DNA of 64,000 nt. Origin: Bin80 sp965209015 (GTDB lineage Bacteria; Bacteroidota; Rhodothermia; Rhodothermales; Bin80). Shown piece after piece: positions 17,846-27,001 of this stretch. Under the pieces are notes generated by a model. It did not search any database, was not told the origin of the DNA, and saw only the letters and a program-made list of their open reading frames with translations. Position numbers and translations under genes: made by a program. The stretch covers positions 806,001 through 870,000 of the forward strand of contig OZ242367.1 of assembly GCA_965209015.1 (NCBI GenBank), read 5' to 3'. The stretch's first letter is position 1; each line of letters starts with the position of its first letter.

Positions 17846-18103
17846 TCAAAAATCAGTGATCTCTTTGGAAGAAGGGGTAGCGACATTGGTGTCAGACTCC
17901 AAGAGACTGCGGAGATCAATCACATGTTGCTCAGCAGCATCCAGTCGCTTTAAGCATTCTTTTGCAAGCCGGATACCCTCTTCGTAGTGGGTGAGCGAGG
18001 ATTCCAGCGTTCCAGAGTCCTCTAATAAGATTTTCACAATGGACTCAAGTCGCTTCATCAGCGTATCAAGAGACTCATCTGGCTTGACAGTTGGATTGTC
18101 CAT
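17846..18103 (-). CDS. xseB: exodeoxyribonuclease VII small subunit
   Basis: Small subunit of exonuclease VII, which degrades single-stranded DNA in both directions. The 85-residue length and helical pattern (LESSLTHYEEGIRLAKECLKRLD) match the family: an acidic N-terminal part, then the conserved LE.SL..YE.G..L...C...L motif. Here xseB is separated from xseA by an SDR gene and a 341-residue unknown. It heads the - strand run down to the L,D-transpeptidase. Confidence 0.9.
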   Translation of the reverse strand: MDNPTVKPDESLDTLMKRLESIVKILLEDSGTLESSLTHYEEGIRLAKECLKRLDAAEQHVIDLRSLLESDTNVATPSSKEITDF

Positions 18104-18173
18104 GGAGATAGTTCAGAATTAGAAGTCTCGTAGTATCTTCACTATTTGATTATACACTCAAAACAATATAAGG

Positions 18174-18953
18174 ATGGATCTAGGACTAAAAAACAAAGTG
18201 GCAGTTGTTACCGGTGCAAGTCGAGGCTTGGGAAGAGCTATCGCAATGCAGCTAGCCGCAGAGGGATGTCGGTTGGTCATTTGTGCTCGCGGAGAGGAGG
18301 CATTGCTTGCTGTGAGAGATGAGATCATTAGGTTACATGATGTACCTGTTCTGGCAAAGCCAGTCGATTTAACAAATAAACAGGAAGCAGAAAACCTGAT
18401 TCACGCCGCAGCGGATCATTATGGAGCGGTTCAACTCCTGGTGAACAATGCCGGAGGTAATCGTAGAGGGAATTTTGATGGCCTCTCTGATCAGGATTGG
18501 GAAGACATTTTAAATTTGAATTTAATGATGCACCTGCGTGCGAGTCGGTCTGCGGTCCCTTACATGCGAGAAGCGGGAGGTGGAGCGATCCTGTTCATTG
18601 CTTCTATTTTTGGTCGAGAGGCCGGAGGAGCAGGACTTTGCATCTATAATTCGACGAAGTCAGCACTGATCAGTGCAGCAAAAATTATGTCACTTGAACT
18701 TGCTTCGGATGGAATTCGAGTCAATACATTGGCACCGGGTTCCATTCGATTTTCCGGTGGATCATGGGATAAGCGAGTCAAGAACGATCCTGAGGGGATG
18801 GAACTCTTTATTAAAAACAATCTACCCATCGGTAGGTTTGGAACCGCCGAAGAGATAGCGGATGTAGTGGCGTTTTTACTCTCTGACAGAGCTAGCCTGA
18901 TTACCGGGGCTTGTTTGAATGTGGACGGGGGGCAATCACGTTCGTTGATTTGA
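18174..18953 (+). CDS. SDR-family oxidoreductase
   Basis: NAD(P)-dependent short-chain dehydrogenase/reductase of 259 residues. The cofactor motif is TGASRGLG (13-20), followed by NNAGG (91-95). The catalytic triad is Ser144, Tyr158 and Lys162 (in LCIYNSTKSAL). The C-terminal NVDGGQSRS motif is typical of 3-oxoacyl-ACP reductase-like members. The substrate cannot be told from sequence. It is a single + strand gene inserted between - strand xseB and xseA neighbours. Confidence 0.9.
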   Translation: MDLGLKNKVAVVTGASRGLGRAIAMQLAAEGCRLVICARGEEALLAVRDEIIRLHDVPVLAKPVDLTNKQEAENLIHAAADHYGAVQLLVNNAGGNRRGNFDGLSDQDWEDILNLNLMMHLRASRSAVPYMREAGGGAILFIASIFGREAGGAGLCIYNSTKSALISAAKIMSLELASDGIRVNTLAPGSIRFSGGSWDKRVKNDPEGMELFIKNNLPIGRFGTAEEIADVVAFLLSDRASLITGACLNVDGGQSRSLI

Positions 18954-18955
18954 AA

Positions 18956-20067
18956 TTATTCTAATCGAAGGAGACGGACGCACAACACACGTTCCAGTGA
19001 GTTTGGTTTCCTCCACTGAATGAGGATAGGGCTCTGATAGGTTCCGATGGATACATGCCCATATTCCTGATCCTCATCCGCATTGATCAGGAAGCGTATG
19101 GTACTTCCCAGATTCATCCAACGTGCTTCTAAGGGGGTTGCCAGTCGATCAATTATATTTTCCAATAAAGGCAAATTCACACCCAGTCGTCCGGCCATAT
19201 GTTCAATTACGGAGGCACCACGACCTGCAAGCCGAAGGCAGTCTCGGATTGCGAGATGCAGTTCATACGTAAGCATTTTCTTCGCTTTCCTTGGAAGCCG
19301 CTCGGGGTGACGCGCTAATTCAGGGGCGCTGTCTAACATATATCTCAAAGGATTTAGGAGAACATCCGTGATATCTCGTTGAACTAGTAGATTTTCAAAC
19401 TCATTGACGGTAATTCCAGCATGATTCTCCTCGGTCTCCAATTCAAAGGATACAACTCCTCGGTGGATCTTATGCTTAACCACGAGTGATTGAACATCCC
19501 TCAGATACTGGCTTAGATCCAGAGCATGTCGATCTTCATCAGGCATAGATACTGAGAACCGTTCCTCATGCACACATTCGGAGTGATTGTATCCAATGGC
19601 GTGTATTTTTCTGGATCTGAATGTGCCTTGAAATTCTCCATCAAGATCAATAAAAAAGATGGGATTGGTAGGTCTGAATTCGTACAGAACGCTACTGCAC
19701 ATACCTAGACAGATAAACGTCAGGTGAGAGTCAGCATTCAACGGTTCAGATTTCCGTTGCTCAGGGGTTAACTCACTTCGCAATTCCATCTGGTCATGCC
19801 AATAGGGTGCCCCCTCTGGAAAGAGCCGATGGGCTGACCGGATTAGGGATTGAATCCTATCCGAACTGTTGTCAAGCGTTGAGCACAAAGATTGTTCTAA
19901 GAAACCTGCCGTTGTGTGCAAGGAGGATAGAGCTACCTTCTCAAAGGACGAAAAGGCACCATCTTCAACTTCCGCAAGCATCTGGGAGACATCGTTGATG
20001 TCAATGCGAGCAAGAGGTGAAAGATGTAGCGTGGTGGCTACGGTAGATTGATTATTTGTAATGGAAT
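18956..20067 (-). CDS. hypothetical protein, possible ATT start
   Basis: Cytoplasmic protein of 341 residues from the first ATG (19981), family not recognised. The reading frame continues upstream for 29 codons as TNNQSTVATTLHLSPLARID..., which looks like real protein sequence, back to an ATT at 20067. No ATG, GTG or TTG occurs in that stretch, so translation would need the rare ATT start; otherwise it begins at 19981 with no ribosome-binding site. It lies between xseA, 23 bases upstream on the same strand, and the convergent SDR gene. The C-terminal half is rich in charged residues (EDQEYGHVSIG). Confidence 0.6.
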
Positions 20068-20090
20068 CAGGAAATTATATGAAAAATTTT

Positions 20091-21296
20091 CTAGTCACAG
20101 ATCACCGCCTCTCGTTGTCCATCGCCAAAGTGGATGGATAGACGATCATGAATATTTAACTCTTTACTTGAACGAATGACTCTGCCATCTCGTTCTAATC
20201 GTGCATACCCACGCCTGAGAAATTGATGCGGGTTCAGTGCATTAATTCGTCCTTCAAGTAGCTCAACTTGATGCTTATGAGTCATTAGGCGGATGCTACA
20301 CGCTTCATGTAACAGATCAATATAACCAGAGAGCGTCTGTTGTGCATCTCGAACTTGATTGAGGGGAGAATTGAATGTATATGATTCAACAACTTGCTTA
20401 ATTTTCTGTCGCATGAGATTGATCTGAGTTGTCACAGTATGATACATTTGAAGCTCATACCCTAAAATATCTCGGATCAGCGAAGATTGCTCTGGGGTAG
20501 CGGTTTGGGCTGCATGTGTGGGAGTTGCAGCGCGTACATCAGCCACCAGATCCGCAATCGTTGTATCGGTTTCATGGCCGACTGCACTGATGATTGGGAT
20601 CAAGGAACTGTGAATTGCTCGTGCTACAACCTCTTCGTTGAAGGCCCATAAGTCTTCCAGAGAGCCACCTCCACGCCCGATAATGAGTACGTCAGGTTGA
20701 TGAATCGGATTCAAGCGATTGAACTTATCAATTGCTTCGGAAATTTCAATTGCAGCTCCCTGCCCTTGCACTCGCACCGATGCCAAAACTACTTCGCCAA
20801 TCGGGAATCGGTCTCGTAGAATTCGAAGGATGTCTTGGAGTGCAGCACCTTGCTCAGAGGTGACAATCCCGATACGTTGGGGGATTCTGGGTAGAGTTGA
20901 TTTGCTCTCATCATCAAAGAGACCTTCTTTGGCAAATTTCTTCTTGAGTTCAAGGAATCTCTCTTGAAGTTCTCCGGTCGTATGGCGCCGTTCGATTTTA
21001 TGAACATCAAACTGCAGTCTGCAATACTTTGGATAAATCGTTGGTGAGCCATAGACCAGAAGGAGTTGTCCAGGCTCAGGGGTGAAGGCTACGCGGCGTG
21101 TACGGGTTTGCCACATCACACATTTGAGAGAGCTAGACTCATCTGCGATCGTAAAGTACCAGTGGCCCCTTCGGGATGTATACTCGGATAATTCACCCTC
21201 AACCCAGGCATATCCATATGCCTGAACATGCTCCCGTAGGTAGGCGAGGTATTTTCCAACTGGGATAGATGGGGGCTTACTCTCGCTACGACTCAT
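20091..21296 (-). CDS. xseA: exodeoxyribonuclease VII large subunit
   Basis: Catalytic subunit of exonuclease VII. The N-terminal OB fold (AYGYAWVEGELSEYTSRRGHWYF) binds ssDNA. The catalytic core carries GIVTSEQGAALQDIL, DVLIIGRGGGSLEDLWAFN and SAVGHETDTTIADLVADVRAATPTHAA in separate segments, the standard family boxes. A coiled-coil C-terminal arm follows. At 401 residues it is slightly shorter than the E. coli protein. Its partner xseB lies 2 kb downstream on the same strand. Confidence 0.97.
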   Translation of the reverse strand: MSRSESKPPSIPVGKYLAYLREHVQAYGYAWVEGELSEYTSRRGHWYFTIADESSSLKCVMWQTRTRRVAFTPEPGQLLLVYGSPTIYPKYCRLQFDVHKIERRHTTGELQERFLELKKKFAKEGLFDDESKSTLPRIPQRIGIVTSEQGAALQDILRILRDRFPIGEVVLASVRVQGQGAAIEISEAIDKFNRLNPIHQPDVLIIGRGGGSLEDLWAFNEEVVARAIHSSLIPIISAVGHETDTTIADLVADVRAATPTHAAQTATPEQSSLIRDILGYELQMYHTVTTQINLMRQKIKQVVESYTFNSPLNQVRDAQQTLSGYIDLLHEACSIRLMTHKHQVELLEGRINALNPHQFLRRGYARLERDGRVIRSSKELNIHDRLSIHFGDGQREAVICD

Positions 21297-21421
21297 GGGG
21301 TTTGGGGAGTGAATGTATAGTATTCAAAGTAAATTCAAAAAACATTTTAAGAATTTCAGATCACTGTGGAGAGTGATAAGTTATAATTAATCCGAAAAAT
21401 AATGATTACTGCGTAATTTTC

Positions 21422-21916
21422 ATGATAGACTCCCCATTGGAACCTCGACACATTATGTTTGTGTGTCTTGGCAATCACTGCAGAAGCCCTCTTGCCCACG
21501 GTTATTTTGAACATCTTTTAGAAAAGTACGATCTGGGGAATCAGATCAAGGTCTCCTCCTCAGGGACTAGTGATTGGCATATTGGCGAACTTCCTGACCC
21601 TCGTGTACTCCGAGTTGCCGAGAAGAATGGCATTTCACTCCATCATATCCGAGGGCAAAAAATCACAAACAAAGATCTTGAAACATGCGAACTCATCCTT
21701 GTTATGGACCGCAGCAATTTAAGGGATGTTCTCAAACTGGACGTTGAGGGGCGGCATGCTCACAAGGTGAAATTGCTACGAACTTTTGATTCAAAGTCAA
21801 ATCGGTCTGAGGTTCCCGATCCTTACTATACGGACACGTTTGATGAGGCCTATACGATTGTGAGTCAAGCATGTGATGCTCTCTTTGAACAAATCACAAA
21901 TCAGAAGATGAAGTGA
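21422..21916 (+). CDS. low-molecular-weight protein-tyrosine phosphatase
   Basis: Cytoplasmic phosphatase of 164 residues. The P-loop is VCLGNHCRSP: nucleophile Cys15 and Arg21 in the C-x5-R signature, with His in place of the more usual Ile. The general-acid Asp is in VPDPYYTDTFDEA. Related enzymes dephosphorylate protein tyrosine or act as arginine phosphatases. It is a single gene with no capsule or tyrosine-kinase gene adjacent. Confidence 0.92.
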   Translation: MIDSPLEPRHIMFVCLGNHCRSPLAHGYFEHLLEKYDLGNQIKVSSSGTSDWHIGELPDPRVLRVAEKNGISLHHIRGQKITNKDLETCELILVMDRSNLRDVLKLDVEGRHAHKVKLLRTFDSKSNRSEVPDPYYTDTFDEAYTIVSQACDALFEQITNQKMK

Positions 21917-21987
21917 GTCCCATGTTCTCTGGAACCACTTCATTTGAGTTTCCACCTACGGATTTCATAGCTTCAATTGAGTAGTTC

Positions 21988-22683
21988 TTAGCCACTATTG
22001 GATGGGATTCCGACTTGATGGCAAAAAGTGCTAATATTCGTGAGGTCTTGAAGTAGTACTCTCGGCTTTGCGGATTCGAGATCTTGGTAACTGGTATATC
22101 CGGTTGCCACGGCTACGGACAATGCTCCAATTTCCTGACCGCAGGTGACATCGTGTACAGAGTCGCCAATGATGACAATATTCTCTCCCATAAATGATTT
22201 TCCGCAGTATTCAAGCGCTCGAGAAGCCGCGATTGAGGGGAGCTTGTCTCGGTCGGAGTGATCACATCCAAATGCCCCGAAGGGAAAAAGATGATCCAAT
22301 TGCACAGCCGCTAATTTCCGATAGGCAGTTACACGAATATTTCCGGTCAGAAGTGCAAGTTGTACCTGTTGGTTGTGTCGTAGGTGTTTGAGCAGTTCTT
22401 CCACACCATCTGATGATTCAACTTCATCCGGTAGATACGTTGCATGGTCGGCGTAGCGTTTCAGTGCATGTGGAAGAAGACGTTCAATTTCTTCCATGGT
22501 GAACCCAGACCGTGCAAGGGTATCTGTCAGTATCTGAGGATCCGTACGACCAGAGAATGTGACACCTTCAGTGGATACGGGTTGGTTGCAGAGTTCTTGA
22601 AGGATATGTTCAATATGTCTACGCCCGGAAAGGATAGGCTTGAGCAGCGTTCCATCAATATCAAACAGAAGCAGCTTCATCAA
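21988..22683 (-). CDS. HAD-family phosphatase, phosphoglycolate-phosphatase-like
   Basis: HAD hydrolase of 231 residues. Motif I is LLFDIDGTLL at the N-terminus, motif II is LLTGN, motif III a Lys before LPSIAASRAL, and motif IV is VIIGDSVHDVTCGQEIGA. The cap and the ALSVAVATGYTSYQDL end resemble phosphoglycolate phosphatases. The start overlaps the rfbB stop by 4 bases, so the two are translationally coupled; a link to nucleotide-sugar metabolism is only positional. Confidence 0.85.
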   Translation of the reverse strand: MMKLLLFDIDGTLLKPILSGRRHIEHILQELCNQPVSTEGVTFSGRTDPQILTDTLARSGFTMEEIERLLPHALKRYADHATYLPDEVESSDGVEELLKHLRHNQQVQLALLTGNIRVTAYRKLAAVQLDHLFPFGAFGCDHSDRDKLPSIAASRALEYCGKSFMGENIVIIGDSVHDVTCGQEIGALSVAVATGYTSYQDLESAKPRVLLQDLTNISTFCHQVGIPSNSG

Positions 22684-23759
22684 GATGAATATTGAGTCGT
22701 GAGATAGGTTTTATAGCTATCGTCCATGACTGCCTGTAACCATTCCTGATTCGATAAATACCACTGAACGGTGGTGCGTAGTCCTTCTTTAAGGGTGTAG
22801 TGTGGAGTCCATCCCAGTTCGGAGATCAGCTTACTTGCATCAATTGCATAGCGAAAATCGTGTCCAGGCCGGTCTTTAACAAACGTGATCAGTTTCAAAC
22901 TCGTTCCAGATGGACGTTTGATCTCTTCGTCTAAGATTGAAAGCAATTGTCGCAGGAGATCCAAGTTTGAACATTCGCCAGATCCGCCGACCAAGTAAGT
23001 TTCCCTAGATTCGCCGAATGTTAACATGCGCAACAATGCCTCACAGTGATCCTTTACATGAAGCCAATCTCGTACATTTTCTCCTCTGGAGTATACTGGA
23101 ATAGGATCCATGTTGAGTGCATGGACAATGGCCAGGGGAATCAGCTTTTCTGGGAATTGGTAGGGTCCATAATTGTTGGAGCAATTTGATATGATCACTG
23201 GAAGACCATAGGTCTCCGCATAGGCACGAACAAAGTGATCACTGGCGGCCTTGGAAGCTGCATACGGTGAGCGTGGTGCATATGGAGTGTCAACAGAGAA
23301 ATTCCCAGAGGGCCCCAAGGTACCAAATACCTCATCCGTAGACACATGCAAGAACCGAACACCTTGCATAGTGGAAAAATTTTGTATCCAAGCTGCTTTT
23401 GCAGCCTGTAGAAGTGATGCAGTCCCCGCGACATTTGATTGAACAAAATCAAGAGGGGACTGAATAGAACGATCCACATGGCTCTCAGCTGCGAAATGAA
23501 TCACGGTCGTGAACTGATATTCTGAAAATAGACGTTGCAGTAGATCAAGATCGCAGATATCCCCTTGAATGAATCTGTAATTTGGCGCATGTTCAATTTG
23601 CTTTAAACTCAATAGGTTGCCGGCATAGGTTAACTTGTCGAGATTTATGATTGTGGATTCTGGGAACTGGGGGACGATTAAATTCAAAAAATTTGCGCCA
23701 ATGAAACCAGCGCCTCCTGTGACAAGGATCCGTTGGGGATGGTGTTGGATCGTTAACAT
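22680..23759 (-). CDS. rfbB: dTDP-glucose 4,6-dehydratase
   Basis: NAD-dependent enzyme making dTDP-4-keto-6-deoxyglucose for rhamnose and other deoxysugars. Cofactor motif VTGGAGFIGANFLN opens the protein. The catalytic region is HVSTDEVFG (Thr-Asp-Glu) followed by YAASKAASDHFVRAY (Tyr-x3-Lys). SNNYGPYQFPEKLIPL and WLHVKDHC are RmlB signatures. 359 residues is normal. No rfbA, C or D gene lies nearby. Confidence 0.95.
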   Translation of the reverse strand: MLTIQHHPQRILVTGGAGFIGANFLNLIVPQFPESTIINLDKLTYAGNLLSLKQIEHAPNYRFIQGDICDLDLLQRLFSEYQFTTVIHFAAESHVDRSIQSPLDFVQSNVAGTASLLQAAKAAWIQNFSTMQGVRFLHVSTDEVFGTLGPSGNFSVDTPYAPRSPYAASKAASDHFVRAYAETYGLPVIISNCSNNYGPYQFPEKLIPLAIVHALNMDPIPVYSRGENVRDWLHVKDHCEALLRMLTFGESRETYLVGGSGECSNLDLLRQLLSILDEEIKRPSGTSLKLITFVKDRPGHDFRYAIDASKLISELGWTPHYTLKEGLRTTVQWYLSNQEWLQAVMDDSYKTYLTTQYSS

Positions 23760-24087
23760 AGCTGAAAATGGTAACCCCTAATTTTAAATTGGGGGAAATG
23801 CAGGACAATGGAAGTAGCCCGGTGTATGTATATAACATAATCCTGTTCAGCACTTTTGGATCTATGGACAATTAATTTAGATATGGTTCTTGTGAACTCG
23901 CTTGGATTTAATTGATCATGAATGTCTAAACATTTCAATTATTGATAATTCATGGTCCAGAGGGGAACTCTGGTCAATTATTCTGGTCTCCGTACCTAAA
24001 CATAAATCTGTAACGGTGGCGTATGTGTGCCAGAGCCCCCTCCTCTCTAGCTGATTATGAAGTTGAGATAAGTCTTGCGAGGAAATC
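23760..24087. other. intergenic region
   Basis: About 330 bases between the rfbB start and the terminator downstream of the split initiator tRNA. It probably holds the rfbB promoter in its first 100 bases. Nothing else is recognisable. Confidence 0.4.
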
Positions 24088-24127
24088 AAAAAAAAAGACC
24101 AGCACTCCAAATATGGAATGTTGGTCT
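24088..24127 (-). terminator. intrinsic terminator downstream of tRNA-fMet
   Basis: On the - strand, AGACCAACATTCCA pairs with TGGAGTGCTGGTCT across a TATT loop. There is one mismatch and one G-U. A run of nine T follows directly. It ends the intron-containing tRNA transcript seven bases after the tRNA 3' end. Confidence 0.85.
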
Positions 24128-24133
24128 AAATAG

Positions 24134-24469
24134 TAGCGGGGGCGGGATTTGAACCCGCGACCTTCGGGTTATGCGTACCACTACGATTTTCATCGCCGAT
24201 CCAACAGATCGTTTGTGGTCTGGACTTTCTCTTCACCCTCGGCGAGACCGTTAGGGGCTTGCCATTAAGTCTCTACACCTTCCCATAGGGGCTTGGCTCG
24301 GGATTACCACGTGACAGGCTTCCCCGAATTTGACAAGAAATCACACGCTAATTTCTCAGCGCACAGCCCATAAACACTTTCATCGTAGAATAATCCGATA
24401 ACTGACGTAGTATTCGGACAGAAAAAAGCGAAACTTGAGCCCGATGAGCTACCACTGCTCCACCCCGCG
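24134..24469 (-). tRNA. initiator tRNA-fMet (CAT) interrupted by a group I intron
   Basis: Exons at 24438-24469 (32 nt) and 24134-24173 (40 nt) join to a 72-nt tRNA. Acceptor CGCGGGG pairs with CCCCGCT except at the first position, where C1 faces U72; this lack of a 1-72 pair marks initiator tRNA. The anticodon stem TCGGG/CCCGA has the three G-C pairs typical of initiators, with loop CTCATAA (anticodon CAT). T arm GCGGG-TTCAAAT-CCCGC, discriminator A, CCA not encoded. A strong terminator follows. No other tRNA-fMet copy is in the window, so splicing may be essential if this copy is the only one in the genome. Confidence 0.93.
24174..24437 (-). ncRNA. self-splicing group I intron (IC3-like) in tRNA-fMet
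   Basis: A 264-nt insertion in the anticodon loop with the conserved group I core in order: P element AATTCGGGGAAGCC (24330-24317), Q element GGTAATCCCGAGCCAAGC (24308-24291), R element GTGTAGAGACTTAATGGC within 24279-24256, and S element AAGAGAAAGTCC near 24233-24221. A CGAT-GAAA-ATCG hairpin near the 3' end fits a P9-type stem. Junctions are set by restoring the mature loop: 5' exon ends in U33 and the intron ends in G, as group I introns require. There is no internal ORF. P1 is not fully resolved: UCGGGC can pair with GUCCGA near 24420, but leaves U33 opposite U instead of the usual G. Confidence 0.92.
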
Positions 24470-24550
24470 ATTTAAATTATTTAATTACATCACTCAAATT
24501 AAGTTCCGTTGATGGCACAGTGGCGCACAAGAATTGTTAAATACGAAATT

Positions 24551-24575
24551 TCGCAGTCATTCTGCGAGTGATCAC
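24551..24575. promoter_or_regulatory. inverted repeats upstream of the DUF1015-serA-serC operon
   Basis: TCGCAG-TCATT-CTGCGA (24551-24567) is followed directly by the palindrome GTGATCAC (24568-24575), about 20 bases before the DUF1015 start. Position and symmetry suggest an operator or 5' UTR hairpin; no factor is known. Confidence 0.3.
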
Positions 24576-24595
24576 CATCACAGAATTATTCAATC

Positions 24596-25789
24596 ATGGC
24601 ACTTATTAAGGCGTTCGCCGCACTTCGCCCCACATCGGACACCGCCAAGGAGGTAGCATGTGTTCCCTACGATGTCATCAGCGTAGCTGAGGCGCGTGAA
24701 CTGGCAAAAGGGAACCCAGACAGTTTTTTACATGTCATTCGTCCAGAAATTGATCTTCCATTAGGTATAAGTGAGTATGATAGTGCAGTGTACCGCAAAG
24801 GAGCACAAAATCTACGCCAGTTTACCTCTGCCAAGTCAAGTGTTAAAGAGGCAGAAGAGGCCCTCTATGCTTATCGCCTCCGGGTAGATGAACATGAACA
24901 AGTTGGCATTTATGGACTCGTATCTGTTAACGATTATCAGAGTGGTACGATCCTTAAGCATGAAAATACCCGTCCTCCGAAAGTTTCCGATCGAACTCGA
25001 CATATTCGTGAGCAGTCCGCACATGCAGAACCCGTGAATTTAGTGTTCAGGGATCACAGAGATGTACTTCACATGATGGAAGCATGTACGAAGACGGAGC
25101 CACTCTTTGATTTTGTAGCTGTGGATGGAGTCCAGCACACGATATGGAAATTTTCAGATCCCGATAGCTTGGTCAAGGCATTTGCTGAGATACATCCACT
25201 TTACATTGCTGATGGACATCACCGGTGCGAAGCCGCATGGAAAGCATGGACGGAGGACCGAATTCCCGGTAGTGATTGTTTTCCAGCCGTCTGTTTTCCG
25301 GTAAGCAACACGCGGATCCTGCCGTATAATCGCGTCATTCGTGTTTCTGATACGGCAAAACTACTCCATGAACTGGTTAAGATTGGAGCGATCCAACAGA
25401 ATACCGGGAAGGATATCCCATCTATTGGTGGAGAGGTTTCTCTTTATGCAGAAAACGTGTGGCATTCGGTCACGTTGCCTCCAACGAAGCGCTCAGGTGT
25501 GGCAGATCAACTGGATGTTGCTCGTCTTGGAGAGTTCATTCTTGAGCCAATTTTGGGTATCAAAGATCAGAGGACCGATCCCAATATCACATTCGTTGGG
25601 GGGATTCGGGGTACCGAGGAGTTGGTACAACAGGTCAACTCAACTCCTGGCACCGTTGCGTTCTCTATGTTTCCGACCAGCATGGATGAACTTTTAGGTG
25701 TGTCGGATGCACAAGAACTCATGCCACCTAAATCTACATGGTTTGAGCCCAAACTACGAAGCGGACTTCTGATTCATATCTTTGGTTAG
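24596..25789 (+). CDS. DUF1015 family protein
   Basis: A 397-residue cytoplasmic protein of the DUF1015 family, commonly encoded beside serA/serC and suspected to act in serine or phosphoserine metabolism. Family features: the N-terminal PYDVISVAEARELAKGNP and FLHVIRPEIDLP, the central HENTRPPKVSDRTRHIREQ, and IADGHHRCEAAW. The C-terminal half contains DELLGVSDAQELMPPKSTWFEPKLRSGL in separate conserved pieces. The stop is followed two bases later by the serA start, indicating an operon of three genes for serine synthesis. Confidence 0.92.
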   Translation: MALIKAFAALRPTSDTAKEVACVPYDVISVAEARELAKGNPDSFLHVIRPEIDLPLGISEYDSAVYRKGAQNLRQFTSAKSSVKEAEEALYAYRLRVDEHEQVGIYGLVSVNDYQSGTILKHENTRPPKVSDRTRHIREQSAHAEPVNLVFRDHRDVLHMMEACTKTEPLFDFVAVDGVQHTIWKFSDPDSLVKAFAEIHPLYIADGHHRCEAAWKAWTEDRIPGSDCFPAVCFPVSNTRILPYNRVIRVSDTAKLLHELVKIGAIQQNTGKDIPSIGGEVSLYAENVWHSVTLPPTKRSGVADQLDVARLGEFILEPILGIKDQRTDPNITFVGGIRGTEELVQQVNSTPGTVAFSMFPTSMDELLGVSDAQELMPPKSTWFEPKLRSGLLIHIFG

Positions 25790-25791
25790 GA

Positions 25792-26994
25792 ATGCGCGTA
25801 CTAATTGCCGACAAATTACCCGAGCAAAGCATTGATGCTTTAAGAACGGCGGGCCATGTGGTGACAGTTGAAATTTGCTCTGACACCAAGTTAAAGGAAG
25901 CTCTTATTTCTCATGGTTCGGAGTCGTTAGTGGTTCGATCTACACGCGTCACTCGCGAGATGATGGAGCATGCATCCTCCCTTGAATTGATTGTGCGAGC
26001 TGGATCTGGATATGATTCCATTGATACAGAAGCGGCATCTGAGTTTGGCATTTTCGTCGCGAATTGTCCAGGAAAAAATGCGCATGCTGTAGCAGAATTA
26101 ACCATTGGATTGATAGTTTCACTTGATCGCCGGATCCCAGATAATGTCTCAGATGCACGAGCAGGTCAATGGCGAAAAAGCACCTACTCCAAGGCTGCAG
26201 GACTCAAAGGAAGGGTGTTAGGGCTCGTCGGAATGGGTAAAATTGGACGGCTTGTATCCCAGATGGCCAAGGCGTTAGGTCTGGAGGTGGTTGCATGGAG
26301 TCGCTCGCTTACTCCCGAACTCGCTACGGAACTTGGAGTCAAGTATGCTTATAGTTCTATCGAAGTTGCGGCTCAGGCTAATATTATTTCAATACATATG
26401 GCTGCGACACCAGAAACAAACCGATGTATAGGTAAAGACTTCTTCTCAGCGATCAAACCGGGAGCATTCTTTATCAATACTGCGCGTGGGAGTATTATCG
26501 ATGAAGATGCCTTAATTGAGGCATTGGACAATAAGGGAGTCCGTGCTGCACTTGATGTATTTGTAGATGAGCCTTCCTATAAGACTGGAACTCTACAAAC
26601 AAAGTTACTTGCACATCCTTCGGTCTATTTGACTCACCATATCGGAGCATCCACTGCAGAGGCGCAGAGTACTACCTCCGATGCAGCAGTGAACGTGATT
26701 GACACGTATGCGAAAAAGGGTATTGTACTCAACTGCGTGAATATTGCCGTGCAATCTTCTGCCACGCATCTTTTAACCATTCGACATATAGATAAGGTTG
26801 GTGTTCTGGCACGTATTCTGGATCTAATCCGAACCTATGACCTGAATGTTCAGGAGATGGAAAATCAGGTGTTTACTGGCCCTGCCAATGCAGCGGTCGC
26901 CAGAATTCGTGTGGTTGGCACTCCCTCCGCTGAACTCTTTACTTCGTTAAAAGAGATTCGGGATGTTCTGGCTATTTCTGAAATTAAACTATAA
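25792..26994 (+). CDS. serA: D-3-phosphoglycerate dehydrogenase
   Basis: First enzyme of serine synthesis, oxidising 3-phosphoglycerate with NAD. The substrate/nucleotide-binding core shows ELIVRAGSGYDSIDTEAA, the Rossmann motif GLVGMGKIGRLVSQMA, and INTARGSIIDEDAL with the active-site Arg, Glu and His (LTHHIGAST). The C-terminus carries an ACT-like segment (ATHLLTIRHIDKVGVLARIL) that usually gives serine feedback control. 400 residues. It sits between DUF1015 and serC. Confidence 0.93.
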   Translation: MRVLIADKLPEQSIDALRTAGHVVTVEICSDTKLKEALISHGSESLVVRSTRVTREMMEHASSLELIVRAGSGYDSIDTEAASEFGIFVANCPGKNAHAVAELTIGLIVSLDRRIPDNVSDARAGQWRKSTYSKAAGLKGRVLGLVGMGKIGRLVSQMAKALGLEVVAWSRSLTPELATELGVKYAYSSIEVAAQANIISIHMAATPETNRCIGKDFFSAIKPGAFFINTARGSIIDEDALIEALDNKGVRAALDVFVDEPSYKTGTLQTKLLAHPSVYLTHHIGASTAEAQSTTSDAAVNVIDTYAKKGIVLNCVNIAVQSSATHLLTIRHIDKVGVLARILDLIRTYDLNVQEMENQVFTGPANAAVARIRVVGTPSAELFTSLKEIRDVLAISEIKL

Positions 26995-27001
26995 AAAATT
27001 T

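Noticed and set aside
24134..24480. tmRNA or permuted tmRNA
   Set aside because: The size and split tRNA ends suggested it at first, but the ends form a full initiator anticodon stem, there is no tag-peptide frame ending in ALAA, and group I core elements are present.
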